A DNA stretch of 64,000 nucleotides from Actinomadura luzonensis. GTDB taxonomy: Bacteria > Actinomycetota > Actinomycetes > Streptosporangiales > Streptosporangiaceae. The stretch lies in contig NZ_JAKRKC020000003.1 of NCBI RefSeq assembly GCF_022664455.2, positions 1,054,001-1,118,000 of the forward strand, read 5' to 3'. How positions within the stretch are numbered: position 1 is the stretch's first letter; each line of letters opens with the position of its first letter. Positions 35,199-43,701 of this stretch are shown here, in pieces. A model generated the notes under the pieces. The model had not been told where the DNA came from and made no database searches. It saw only the letters and a list, made by a program, of their open reading frames with translations. The position numbers and the translations under genes were made by a program.

Positions 35199-36712
35199 CA
35201 ATGCCGTTTAGATAGAGGATGATCATGGTCCTCGCTGGGTGGCCGAGGGGGTGGGCAACAGCGCGACGGTCGGTGGACCCGCGTACCGGATCCCCTTGTC
35301 CGATGGGCGGCGTTCACGGTAGCTGCTGCGGCGTGAGCGTTTGACGGCTCGTGGATAGGAGCGGTGTCGGCGGCGCGGGTTGACGTTGCGTCGGTGCGCG
35401 ACCTGGTGGAGAGCCCGGGTCCAGGAGGCGTCGGGCGGCTCAGGGGGAAAGGCCGCGCGGTCGGTGACCGAGCGGCGCACGATGCGGACGGTGCCCAGGA
35501 ACTTGATCCGGTCGGGGTCGAGCCCGGCCGTGGTGGCGGCGGTGCAGATCAGCGTGCATAACGCCCAGTGGGTGAGCAGGTAGGCCCAGATCTCCTGATA
35601 GGCCGGCTCGGGGGTGCGGGAGCGGAGGATCCGGCCCGGCCCGCGCAGGTGTGTCTTGAGCTGATCGATACCGGTCTCGGCCTCCCAGCGGTCGTGGTAG
35701 CAACGGGCCAGTTCCTCGGCGGTGACCTCGGCCGGGTCGAGGATGCTGGTGATCAGCCGGATGTGCTCGCCCTTGCGGTCGGGCACGGTGTAGTCGACCA
35801 CCCGGACGATCACCGCGTGCTCGGGATCGAGGTCGCGGCCCTGACGGGCGGCCGCGCGCAGCCGGTCCTTCTGCGATTGGCGCAGACCGGCGGGTTTGGT
35901 GATGACGGCGAGCCAGGACCCGTCGGCCAGATCGCGAAGCCAGTATGGGCGCAACCCGGCCTGGACCCGCCACAGCAGATGCGCGCCACTGTGACGGGCC
36001 TCGTTCCAGGCGGGGAAGCTATAGAAGCCGCGGTCGGCGGTGAGCAGCATCTCCTCGGTTAGCCGCCGATACAGGGAGAAGGCGAGCGTCTGCTCGCCGG
36101 CCCAGCAGCCCGCCACATCGGCGGCCACGATGGCGTGGCTGGCGCACTCGCTGATGGCGACTACCCGGGCCTGTGGGAAGGCGGTCTCGTACCCGCCCGC
36201 GCTGTCGCGGCCGAACTCGGCGACGTTGGCCTCGGTGTCGGGCAGGTCCAGGACGAACCCGTCGATCGCCATCACCCGCTGGCCGTGCAACCATGCGCCC
36301 GGCGTCGACTCGGTTGCAGCAGGCCGCGCGACCTGCTGGAACACCTCTTTGACCGGCTCGGTTCCCAGGCGCTGGCGGGCTTGGGTGATCGCCCCGCGGG
36401 TCGGCGCCTGCCAGCGCGCCCCCGGCACCAGGGCCAGCATGCCCGTCAGCTTCTCGGCTACCTCCTCGTAGTCGTCGTCTGGGTAGAGGCACAACGCGAT
36501 CAGCAGGTAGACGACCACATGCGCGGGAAGCTTACGCACACGACGCTCCCGGCATCCGTGCGTGGCGATCACCGCATCCAGGACCTGGCGGGGGACCAAC
36601 GACGTCAGCGCACCGACCGCGACCAGATCCGTCAACCGCCCCGAATCACCCGCGTCACCCGACAAGATCACCGAGCGAAGGTACCAGCAAGATCGCTATC
36701 TAAACGGCATTG
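35199..36712 (-). mobile_element. IS4-family insertion sequence (1514 bp) in prim-pol
   Basis: Perfect 17-bp terminal inverted repeats CAATGCCGTTTAGATAG and an exact 11-bp target duplication GCGCGGGTGGC (35188-35198 and 36713-36723). It holds one transposase gene in the same orientation as the interrupted gene. Confidence 0.95.
35223..36671 (-). CDS. IS4-family DDE transposase
   Basis: A 482-aa transposase. Asp 1 is in VMAIDGFVLDLPDTEAN (near residue 135), Asp 2 in MLLTADRGFYSFPAWNEA (near 212), and the YREK-like box in CYHDRWEAETGIDQLKTH (near 335) supplies Glu. It has the N-terminal IS4 domain (VLDAVIATHGCRERRVRKLP). GTG start at 36671, close to the right IS end. Apparently intact. Confidence 0.92.
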   Translation of the reverse strand: MILSGDAGDSGRLTDLVAVGALTSLVPRQVLDAVIATHGCRERRVRKLPAHVVVYLLIALCLYPDDDYEEVAEKLTGMLALVPGARWQAPTRGAITQARQRLGTEPVKEVFQQVARPAATESTPGAWLHGQRVMAIDGFVLDLPDTEANVAEFGRDSAGGYETAFPQARVVAISECASHAIVAADVAGCWAGEQTLAFSLYRRLTEEMLLTADRGFYSFPAWNEARHSGAHLLWRVQAGLRPYWLRDLADGSWLAVITKPAGLRQSQKDRLRAAARQGRDLDPEHAVIVRVVDYTVPDRKGEHIRLITSILDPAEVTAEELARCYHDRWEAETGIDQLKTHLRGPGRILRSRTPEPAYQEIWAYLLTHWALCTLICTAATTAGLDPDRIKFLGTVRIVRRSVTDRAAFPPEPPDASWTRALHQVAHRRNVNPRRRHRSYPRAVKRSRRSSYRERRPSDKGIRYAGPPTVALLPTPSATQRGP

Positions 36713-37239
36713 GCGCGGGTGGCAGGTGGCGGGTGATCTCATATTGGCCGGTGCCGTCCGGCTGGACGACGTGGCTGCCGGGGCCGACGACGTACCCGCC
36801 GTGAGCGCGGGTGTCGATGAGCCGGCCGAGGCCGCCGTTGTGGCCTGCGCTGTTGCGCAGCCGTACGCCCTCGGGCGCGGTGAAGTAGAGATGCGTGCCG
36901 CCACGTCGCGTGCGAACTGTGAAGGTCCGGTCGGGGTAGGGCTGGCTGTGGTCGGCGCAGAGCTGGCGGAAGACCTCCTCGCCGTTCTGTGGGTTGTGGG
37001 TGGCCGGCGGGTGCTCGCCGGGCTTGGGCTGGTCGAGGTCGATCACGACCAGGCGGGACGGGCCGCACGCGATGCCGATGTTGTACGGGTGGCGCGGCCA
37101 GAAGGCGGCGATGCGGTCGGTGTCCGTGGTGGCGTGCCGTTCCCAGTTGGTGAAGCCGCGCAACGGCTTCTTGCCGCGTGGGGTGAGCGGGAAGACACGC
37201 CAGCCGCGAACGGCGGCTTCCAGGGCCGCGCGGGTCAGG

Positions 37240-37407
37240 TCAGGCCACCCCATTGGACGCCTCCTGGTCCTCACGTAGGTGAAGGCGGTTGCTCTCGATC
37301 AGGCCCTGACGGAGGGCGTCCAATGGGGTGGCCGGGCGCGAGCCGAAGCGCTGCGTGTACACGCGGATCTGGTGATGGAGAAGGTGGCGGGCGTTGGTGG
37401 GTGTCAT
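37240..37407 (-). CDS. 55-aa hypothetical protein upstream of prim-pol
   Basis: Begins MTPTNARHLLHHQIRVYTQR and runs to a stop that overlaps the prim-pol start by 14 bp. High third-position GC and the tight overlap support it as a real small gene, perhaps for translational coupling. It has no known domain. Confidence 0.55.
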   Translation of the reverse strand: MTPTNARHLLHHQIRVYTQRFGSRPATPLDALRQGLIESNRLHLREDQEASNGVA

Positions 37408-37504
37408 GCTGGAAGTGCCTTTCCTCGTGATCGGGGTGGGTGGCCTCGGCGGTTGTGCTTGGCGGCTGGTCGCCGAGGCCGTATCCCTGGTGCTGCGTGA
37501 GCGG

Positions 37505-37951
37505 CTAGAACGGCGGTTTGTCGCCCGAGGCGGCGGTGTTGGCCCACGGGTCAGGTGCAGTGCCGTTCTGGCTGGTGTGGGACTTGCGGGCCGCCCTGGT
37601 GGGCTTGGCGGTGGCGAAGCGGAGCGACGGGCCGATCTCGTCCACGGTCATCTCGAAGACGGTGCGGTTCTCGCCCTCGCTGGTCTCATACGTGCGCATC
37701 CGGAGCTGTCCGGAGGCGATGACGCGGGTGCCTCGGGTGAGGGACTCGCAGATGTGCTCGCCGAGGTCGCGCCAGGCCGAGCAGCGCATGAACAGGGCCT
37801 CACCGTCTTCCCACTGCTCAAGCTGCTTGTTGTAGACGCGCGGGCTTGAGGCGATCGTGAAGGTGGCGACGGCTGTACCGGTCTGGGTGAAGCGGAGTTC
37901 GGGGTCGTTGGTCAGGTTGCCGATGATCGTGATGGTGGTCTCGCCAGACAT
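37505..37951 (-). CDS. ssb: Single-stranded DNA-binding protein
   Basis: A 148-aa SSB with an OB-fold (TTITIIGNLTNDPELRFTQTG, VATFTIASSPR, FMRCSAWRDLGEHICESL, RVIASGQLRMRTYE) and an acidic-poor tail ending DKPPF, resembling the DxPF protein-interaction tip of SSBs. It is element-borne and next to the prim-pol gene, so it should serve AICE replication or transfer. Confidence 0.95.
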   Translation of the reverse strand: MSGETTITIIGNLTNDPELRFTQTGTAVATFTIASSPRVYNKQLEQWEDGEALFMRCSAWRDLGEHICESLTRGTRVIASGQLRMRTYETSEGENRTVFEMTVDEIGPSLRFATAKPTRAARKSHTSQNGTAPDPWANTAASGDKPPF

Positions 37952-37977
37952 GGCGGACTTCCTCTCTTGGATCCGGG

Positions 37978-38196
37978 TCAGTGGGTGCTGTCGCGGTACA
38001 GGCGGCGGGCGTAGACGTAGAGCTGCCAGCCGAGGCGCGGCCTCATGCCGGTGCCGTCGCAGGCTCGGCAAGTGCGGTTCCTGCGTCCGGGAGCGCATCG
38101 CCGGCAGGTGCCCCACGGCGACGCGATACAGAATCCGATGTAACCGAAAGTGACTACAGGTAGGCAGACGGCTAGAAGGGCGATGGCGGTGACCAT
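37978..38196 (-). CDS. 72-aa membrane protein with a zinc-ribbon-like Cys cluster
   Basis: An N-terminal hydrophobic segment (MVTAIALLAVCLPVVTFGYI) is followed by CRRCAPGRRNRTCRACDGTG, a C-x2-C-x8-C-x2-C metal-binding pattern like the repeat of DnaJ zinc domains. Small proteins of this kind recur in AICE cores between ssb and tra. Role unknown; perhaps a transfer accessory at the membrane. Confidence 0.75.
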   Translation of the reverse strand: MVTAIALLAVCLPVVTFGYIGFCIASPWGTCRRCAPGRRNRTCRACDGTGMRPRLGWQLYVYARRLYRDSTH

Positions 38197-38244
38197 GTGG
38201 GCCTCCAGGGGCCGATTTCAGCGTTTCCGCAGGTCGGGAACTAG

Positions 38245-38325
38245 GCGCTAGAGCGCAGGTCGAACATGGTTTTGGGCTCTAGGAGAGCCTCTAGACCTAG
38301 AGGGCGCCGCCTCTAGGTCTAGAGG
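38245..38325. repeat. Cluster of CTCTAG dyads (candidate clt transfer locus)
   Basis: Four dyads lie in 81 bp next to the tra 3' end: GCGCTAGAGCGC (38245-38256), GGCTCT-AGG-AGAGCC (38275-38289), CCTCTAGACCTAGAGG (38288-38303) and CCTCTAGGTCTAGAGG (38310-38325). The last two are each palindromic around 2 nt and are also exact complements of each other with a 6-nt spacer, so they can form one 16-bp hairpin. There is no T-run, which argues against a simple terminator. Confidence 0.6.
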
Positions 38326-38336
38326 CGATTCGAGCG

Positions 38337-40592
38337 TCAGGAAGCGGCGCTGGCGCCACGTCCGCCATCACGGTGTGTGATGGCCTTGGTGATGTCCTCT
38401 CGGGCCACGCCGATGCGGTTGGCGCCCTTGCCGCCACCCTCGGGCGTGCCCCACACCTGCATGGTCTTGATGCCGTACGGCTTGAGCGCGGTCGTGAGCT
38501 GGGCCGTCTTCGCCCCGCCCTCCAGGTCCGCCCACGCGCCGTAGATCTCGGGCCGCAGCTCTGCCAGCCGATGGACGATGGTCTCGTTCCAGACCTTGGC
38601 CTCGGATGGCGGGACGACGGCGAGGATGTCGGCGAGCAGGTCGTACGTGGGCGCCATCTGCTCGGGCGTCTCGCCGAGGGCGTGCCCGCTGAGCGCTCCC
38701 GCGTTGGCCCGTAGCGCGTGGGCGCGGTCGGCGATGCGCTGGGTCGCGGGCGTGTCCAGGTAAGCCGTGCGGACGACCTTGGGCATCGGCGTCGCGCCGA
38801 GCAGGTATCCGATCCCGGCGTCAGTGCCGGGCTGGAACACCGTGGCGCGGATGCCGTTCTTGTACGCGGACGTGCCGAGGATCATGTCGTTCTCCAGTTG
38901 GCCGGCCACTCGCAGGCAGAACCGGATGGTCACGTTCGCGCTGATGCCGGTGGGCAGGCTGTCTTTGTCCGGTCGCTGCGTGGCCAGCACCAGGATCACG
39001 CCGAGAGCGCGGCCGAGCTTGATGATGAACTCGGCGTCCTGACCGGCCTTGTCGCCGTGCTCGGCGTGGGCGAACAGGTTCTGGCACTCGTCGAAGACGG
39101 CGACCAGCGGGTGCAGGCCCAATGAGCGCTTGTCGGCGATCTGCCGGGTGACCTTCTTGTCCGGGCACAGGTCCGGAGGCAGGGCCTTCAGTGCGGCAGC
39201 GCGGCGCATGACCTCCTTGCGCAGCAGCGCCAACGAGTCGGCGGCGTAGGCGATGGCCTCGTCCTCGATGCCGGAGACGTAGCGGTGGCAGTTCTGCTCG
39301 TGCGGGTCGAGGTCGCCCGTGCCCTTGAGTTCGTGGATCCACAGCTCTGTGGACGGGTCGAGGGCCGCGCCCGAGGCCAGCACTCGCACCGAGGCTGTCT
39401 TGCCCTGGCCTGGCTGGGAGCCGATCAGGATGTTCTGCTCGATGAGCGGGACGACGATGGGGCGGCCTCGCGGGTCACAGCCGAACGGGATGCCCTTGAA
39501 GACGTCGTGGGAGCTGGCCTTGAGCAGCGGGGACTTGATGACCGTCTTGGACAGGTCCTTGTCCCCCACCCACAGAATCAGGCGCCCCTCGTGGATGGTC
39601 GAATCGCCCTCGGGCCAGATGCAGCCCAGCGGGCGGCGCAGCGCCGAGGCCATGCGGTCCCGCTTGTCCATCACGTCCGCCACGGTCACGCCGTACGGCA
39701 GGTCGATGTCCGCCCGCCAGCCAGGGCCGTCACGGGTGATCGGGGCGACGAACCGGATGGCGTCCTTGGGGTTCTTGGCTACGGCCTGGTTGATGCCGGC
39801 GATGCCAAGCACGGTCAGGGCGCGGATGACGATGTCGCTGGTGAGCTTCTCCACCGCTGACGGCACGACCGCGCGGTTGATCAGCGGGCGGTCGGCGGGC
39901 TTGCCGAGGACCCCCAGCGTGGCGATGGCGACCGCGAGCGCCATCCATTGCGTGGCGGTCGGCTGCTTGGCGACCAAGATGGCCGCGATCAGCAGGGTGA
40001 CCAGCGCAGCACCGAAGGCCAGGGCTCGCAGACGTACGCGGCGGTCACGCTGCCTGCTGAGCTTGAGATACGCCTCGGGATCGGCCTTCTGCACGGCGGC
40101 CAGTCGTACGGGCTCACCCTCCAGGTCGAACGTCCATTTGATGCTCCCGCCGACCAGGCGAAGGAGTCCGCGGGGAGCGCGGGCGGTCAGTCGCCCGCCA
40201 TACAGCGGCAGGCGAGCGACCTGGTAGCCGGCCACGTGAAGGTAGTGGCGACTGACCCATGCGAAGGTCTCGACCGCTTCGGATCGGGAGCGCAGCCACA
40301 GAGGAATGATCGGCTGTCGGTTGCGTGCCTTCGCCTCCAACGCGGTCCGCCAGTCCGCTCCGGTCGGACCGGACTGGTCGACGCGGACGACCGCGCCTTC
40401 AAGGACCGGTCCGTCCGCCTTCGCGGGGCTGTCCGGCTCGGACCGGTCGGTGTCCGGCTTCTGCGGCTGGCGTCCGGCGCGGGCGGCGTCCAGGTGGACG
40501 ATGTCCGCGTCCTTGCCGTGCTCGCGGTCCGCCTCGGACCGGTCCGGCTGGTTGCCGTCGTCGTGGTTGGGGTTGTCCTGCTGGTGGGTCAT
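38337..40592 (-). CDS. tra: FtsK/SpoIIIE-type DNA translocase (TraB-like transfer protein)
   Basis: A 751-aa protein, the single main transfer protein expected in an AICE, moving double-stranded DNA between hyphae. It has a hydrophilic N-terminal region, two membrane helices (about 195-240: LRALAFGAALVTLLIAAILV and the next segment), then the motor domain with Walker A IGSQPGQGKTASVRV (near 395), Walker B PLVAVFDECQNLF (near 490) and VLATQRPDKDSLPTG (near 525). The C-terminal winged-helix part (MQVWGTPEGGGKGANRIG) should bind a clt repeat. It appears intact. Confidence 0.93.
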   Translation of the reverse strand: MTHQQDNPNHDDGNQPDRSEADREHGKDADIVHLDAARAGRQPQKPDTDRSEPDSPAKADGPVLEGAVVRVDQSGPTGADWRTALEAKARNRQPIIPLWLRSRSEAVETFAWVSRHYLHVAGYQVARLPLYGGRLTARAPRGLLRLVGGSIKWTFDLEGEPVRLAAVQKADPEAYLKLSRQRDRRVRLRALAFGAALVTLLIAAILVAKQPTATQWMALAVAIATLGVLGKPADRPLINRAVVPSAVEKLTSDIVIRALTVLGIAGINQAVAKNPKDAIRFVAPITRDGPGWRADIDLPYGVTVADVMDKRDRMASALRRPLGCIWPEGDSTIHEGRLILWVGDKDLSKTVIKSPLLKASSHDVFKGIPFGCDPRGRPIVVPLIEQNILIGSQPGQGKTASVRVLASGAALDPSTELWIHELKGTGDLDPHEQNCHRYVSGIEDEAIAYAADSLALLRKEVMRRAAALKALPPDLCPDKKVTRQIADKRSLGLHPLVAVFDECQNLFAHAEHGDKAGQDAEFIIKLGRALGVILVLATQRPDKDSLPTGISANVTIRFCLRVAGQLENDMILGTSAYKNGIRATVFQPGTDAGIGYLLGATPMPKVVRTAYLDTPATQRIADRAHALRANAGALSGHALGETPEQMAPTYDLLADILAVVPPSEAKVWNETIVHRLAELRPEIYGAWADLEGGAKTAQLTTALKPYGIKTMQVWGTPEGGGKGANRIGVAREDITKAITHRDGGRGASAAS

Positions 40593-40990
40593 GATGGGTG
40601 CACCTCGTCTGACTTGCTGGTCGCGGGGTTCTGGGGCGCGGTCGTTGTCTTGGCGGATGAGGCCGCGCCCCAGGTGGCGGTCAGGGACGATGCGCGGTCG
40701 GACCGCTGCTCGTCCGGTCGGTCTACGGGCGTCGTGGCGGTCGGCGCGTGCGGTCCGTCCGCCTCGCTGATGCCGAGTTCGGTACGCCAGGAGGCGGCCA
40801 ACAGCTCGATCCGGTCCGCAGGGAACGGGCGCTGGGTGAGCAGTTCGGCCAGCAGCATGGCGGTGATGGCTTGGTTGCGGTCGAAGGTCCGTCCGGGATA
40901 GCCGGTGACGGTCCACCGTCCGTCTTGGAGTTCGGCCACGTTCGGGCAGTCGTCCGAGGTCATGTGTGTGTCAGTGATGAGCAGGGTCAT
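40589..40990 (-). CDS. Hypothetical protein of the AICE core
   Basis: A 133-aa soluble protein. The first 60 residues look folded (VAELQDGRWTVTGYPGRTFD, ITAMLLAELLTQRPFP) and the rest is Pro/Thr/Ala/Asp-rich and probably disordered. It overlaps both neighbours by 3-4 bases, so it is translated between the DUF2637 protein and the translocase. I know no function. Confidence 0.75.
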   Translation of the reverse strand: MTLLITDTHMTSDDCPNVAELQDGRWTVTGYPGRTFDRNQAITAMLLAELLTQRPFPADRIELLAASWRTELGISEADGPHAPTATTPVDRPDEQRSDRASSLTATWGAASSAKTTTAPQNPATSKSDEVHPS

Positions 40991-41514
40991 CAGGCGGCCT
41001 CGTCTTCCGGTACGGCTGACGGTCGGTTCTCGGGGCCCTGCCGCTTCAACTGAGCCAGGAGTGCCCCGGCCCTATCGGTCGAGATGCTCTGCCCCAGGCT
41101 GCGGATGCCGTCTCGCAACCGGTCACGGGTCAGCGATTTGCCTTGAGCCGTCAAGTCGGCGGCCACTTGCCTCCCCAGCGGGATCAGGTCACCGAGATTC
41201 GCCGTGACCGGCTTCTTCGTCGTACGCGGGGCCGGCGGCAAGGCGGGCGGGGTGACCTCCTGTGGAACTCGTACGGCCTTGACCGTCACGTCCTTCGGCG
41301 TGAGTTCGCCCAGGCGGTACAGGGCTCGCTCGCGACGGGTGGCCTTCCAGCGCCAGAGCAAGCCGTACCGATCCTGAAGCTCTGTCTTGGCCAGGATGCG
41401 CTCACGCTCGCGCCCGAGGGCCTCGGGATAGCTGCGGATCTCCCACAGCACCATCCGACGCCACAGCACTACGGTGGCCAGCGGTGCCAGCAGCCAGCGT
41501 GAGCGGCGGATGCC

Positions 41515-42870
41515 CAGGGCCGTTGCGTTCTCATGTGATGAAACCGAGTAGCTGAAGAGCGTCGGCGGGGTGGCTGCGGTAGTGGTCGGTGGCGGCGGCG
41601 ATGTTGGTCCAGCCGATCAGGCGGGCCAGGCCGATGGCGAGGTTGCGGAGGCCGGCCATGATGCGGGGTGCGGTGCCGGTGCGGATGCGGGAGGCGTCTT
41701 CGCGGTAGGTGACGTCGCGGATGTGGTGCAGGGCTTCGATGCTCCAGTGGCCGCGGATGAGTGCGGCGAGTTGGGCGTGGGTGATCCGGCCTGGTGGCAG
41801 GTCGGTGATGGCGTAGATGGTGACGATGGTGGTTTTGCCGGTGCGGTGGTCGGTGCGGCGGCGTTTGATCTGGATCGCCTGGGCGGCGTGCGGGAAGGGC
41901 AGGTGGGGGCGGGTGGTGCAGATCTTCATGCGGCGAATCTCGCGGCGGCCGTGCGCGGTCTGGTCGGTGCGGTCGTTGAGGATGGCTTCGCGCCAGGGCA
42001 GGGCCTTGAGCCGGTGCAGGAGCGTGGGCTGGTTGCCCTTGACGATGAACAAGTAGTGGCCGCCGGCGGCGATGACGTGGTGGGCGTGGTCGTGCTGGGT
42101 GTGCAGGGCGTCGGCGGTGACCACCACGCCGGTCAGGTCCAGGTGGGACAGCAGGGGTGTGAAGGCGGGGATCTCGTTGCTCTTGGCCTCGACCTGCCGT
42201 TGGGCGACGACGGTCTGGGTGTCGTGGCGGGTGGCGGCCAGTAGATGGATGACACCGTCCGGGGTACGGCTGCCACGCAGGGTCTTGCCGTCCACGGCCA
42301 GGCCGGACAGCGCCGTCCGGGCCGGGAGTTGGATATCGGTGGTGGGCGGGCCGCAGTCGGCGAGTGTGGCCAGGTAGGTGCAGGTCGCCGTGTCGAAGGC
42401 GTCGCCGTCCAGCCGGGCGAGCAGCCGTCCTAGGGTGCTGGCGGCCAGGCGCACGGTGCCGGGCAGGCCGGCCCGGGCGCGCAGGTCGGGGTCGTATCCG
42501 GTGATGAATCGGGCGATCTTGGTCAGGGAGGTTGCGCCGCCGAGCACGGCGAGCAGGGATATCGCCAGCAGCGGGCCGAGCCGGTAGCGGCGGCCTCGTC
42601 GGCTGCGCGGGTCCGGGATGGCGTCCAGGAGCTCGGCGAGTGTGGGCAGGTCAGCCGGTGGGTCGGTGATGGTGACGTGCTCCAGGTGGCGGGTGAGCAC
42701 GTCGATCGGGGATGATGGCACGCGAACGCGGCCCCTGTTCTTGATCGACTGGCGTAGACACCCAACGATCTTCAGGGGTCGCGTTTGCCGTCTGCCCGCC
42801 GGGGTGCCCTCAACCGCCCGGCTTCATCGAGCCCGTGCATGTCTCGTCAGACGAGAACGCTTCGGCCCTG
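41515..42870 (-). mobile_element. ISAs1-family insertion sequence (1356 bp) in the DUF2637 gene
   Basis: Terminal inverted repeats begin CAGGGCCG and share GCGTTCTC (41515 onward, and the complement ending at 42870). An exact 10-bp target duplication GGCGGATGCC lies at 41505-41514 and 42871-42880. Confidence 0.95.
41531..42721 (-). CDS. ISAs1-family transposase
   Basis: A 396-aa transposase with an N-terminal DDE-associated domain ([19 protein letters not shown]). Catalytic residues are in [14 protein letters not shown] (Asp 1), [12 protein letters not shown] (Asp 2) and [18 protein letters not shown] (Glu region), the standard ISAs1 pattern, with [14 protein letters not shown] between. Apparently intact. 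Confidence 0.95.
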   Translation of the reverse strand: MPSSPIDVLTRHLEHVTITDPPADLPTLAELLDAIPDPRSRRGRRYRLGPLLAISLLAVLGGATSLTKIARFITGYDPDLRARAGLPGTVRLAASTLGRLLARLDGDAFDTATCTYLATLADCGPPTTDIQLPARTALSGLAVDGKTLRGSRTPDGVIHLLAATRHDTQTVVAQRQVEAKSNEIPAFTPLLSHLDLTGVVVTADALHTQHDHAHHVIAAGGHYLFIVKGNQPTLLHRLKALPWREAILNDRTDQTAHGRREIRRMKICTTRPHLPFPHAAQAIQIKRRRTDHRTGKTTIVTIYAITDLPPGRITHAQLAALIRGHWSIEALHHIRDVTYREDASRIRTGTAPRIMAGLRNLAIGLARLIGWTNIAAATDHYRSHPADALQLLGFIT

Positions 42871-43317
42871 GGCGGATGCCGTCCATGTGATCGGCCCTTG
42901 CCAGGTCGGCACGCCTGCGCAGGACGTGAGCGCCGACCTCGATGGCGATGACCCACAGGAGCGGGAGGATGGCGTGAGCCACCACGGCGAACCAGTCGGT
43001 CTGTCCCTGTGCGCCGAGGTAGCCGATGACGTTGAGATAGACCGTCGCGGCAGTCAGTACCCACGGGATGAACCGCAGCCAGGCCAGCCGCATGCCGAGG
43101 CGGGCCAGCACGATATCGAGTGCGGAGAACACCGCGATACCGAGGTCAATGCCGAGTGGAACGGTCCAGGCGAACCAGCCGAACGAGGGGCCCGCGGCGG
43201 CGGCCACGCGCTCGAAGCTGTTGATGAACCCGAGCAAGCCGAGCAGTCCCGTAACCGCCGAGGTGGCGGCGATGGCGGTCTGTTCGCCTTCGGTCAGAGG
43301 GCGGGGCGTGTCGCGCT

Positions 43318-43701
43318 TCATGCCGCCGCCTCTCCCGCGCAGTCCAGGCACACACCGAGGTGGCGCGGCAGCACGTACCCGACATCCGTCAGGCACTCAG
43401 GGCAGGTACGGCGGGCGGCGTTGGCCTTGGCCAGCGCGGCGCGCTGGCGCAGGGTGGCGGTGCGCTTGGGGAGGGCGAAGCGCACGTCGTACAGGTAGGC
43501 GGCGCGGACGCCGGGTGCGCCGTGGCGGCGGGAGCACCACAGGACTTGCGCCTGTACGCCCTGACCGCCAGGCCGCAGCCCCTCTGCGGTGAGCTGGCGA
43601 AGGGTGCGCAAGTGCGGCGGCGCCATCTTCCAGGGGTAGGTGGGGATGCTGTACCGGTCTCCGGCCGGATCCCAGAAGCGAGCACGGATGCGGCTGGACA
43701 T
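43318..43701 (-). CDS. RRQRL-motif zinc-binding protein
   Basis: A 127-aa AICE core protein with HLRTLRQLTAEGLRPGGQ, a middle ATLRQRAALAKANAARRTC and a C-terminal zinc ribbon of two Cys pairs (CPECLTDVGYVLP, CLDCAGE). Start ATG 43701 overlaps the WhiB stop and its own stop overlaps the DUF2637 start. It is probably DNA- or protein-binding; its exact role in transfer is not known. Confidence 0.88.
   Translation of the reverse strand: MSSRIRARFWDPAGDRYSIPTYPWKMAPPHLRTLRQLTAEGLRPGGQGVQAQVLWCSRRHGAPGVRAAYLYDVRFALPKRTATLRQRAALAKANAARRTCPECLTDVGYVLPRHLGVCLDCAGEAAA

Larger units (their letters stand above)
34811..37253 (-). pseudogene. Bifunctional primase-polymerase (prim-pol), split by an IS4-family element
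   Basis: The N-terminal part 37253-36713 has the prim-pol fold: AVRGWRVFPLTPRGKKPL, IGIACGPSRLVVIDLDQPK with the metal-binding Asp pair, and FTVRTRRGGTHLYF with the catalytic His. The C-terminal part 35187-34811 is the alpha-helical tail. Removing the IS and one 11-bp duplication gives exactly 306 codons, with junction LPPAPLPAWLTEAL. It would have initiated replication of the excised element. The surviving N-terminal fragment keeps the catalytic residues, so residual activity is not excluded. Confidence 0.92.
40990..43321 (-). pseudogene. DUF2637 membrane protein (spread-type), split by an ISAs1-family element
   Basis: The N-terminal part 43321-42871 starts MKRDTPRPLTEGEQ and has four membrane helices (ATSAVTGLLGLLGFI, WTVPLGIDLGIAVFSALDIV, FIPWVLTAATVYLNVIGYLG, AVVAHAILPLLWVIAIEV). 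The C-terminal part 41504-40990 continues RSRWLLAPLATVVLWRRMV and is cytoplasmic. Deleting the IS and one 10-bp duplication gives 322 codons with junction HMDGIRRSRWLLAP. DUF2637 proteins accompany tra in AICEs and are thought to help spread between hyphal compartments. The ATG overlaps the upstream stop (ATGA). Confidence 0.92.

Noticed and set aside
38288-38325. Simple rho-independent terminator after tra
   Set aside because: The stem is perfect but there is no T-run on either strand, and further CTCTAG dyads lie outside the hairpin.
42721-42800. Right end of the ISAs1 element just after the transposase start
   Set aside because: No inverted repeat or duplication fits; the end at 42870 matches the left terminal repeat and a 10-bp duplication.
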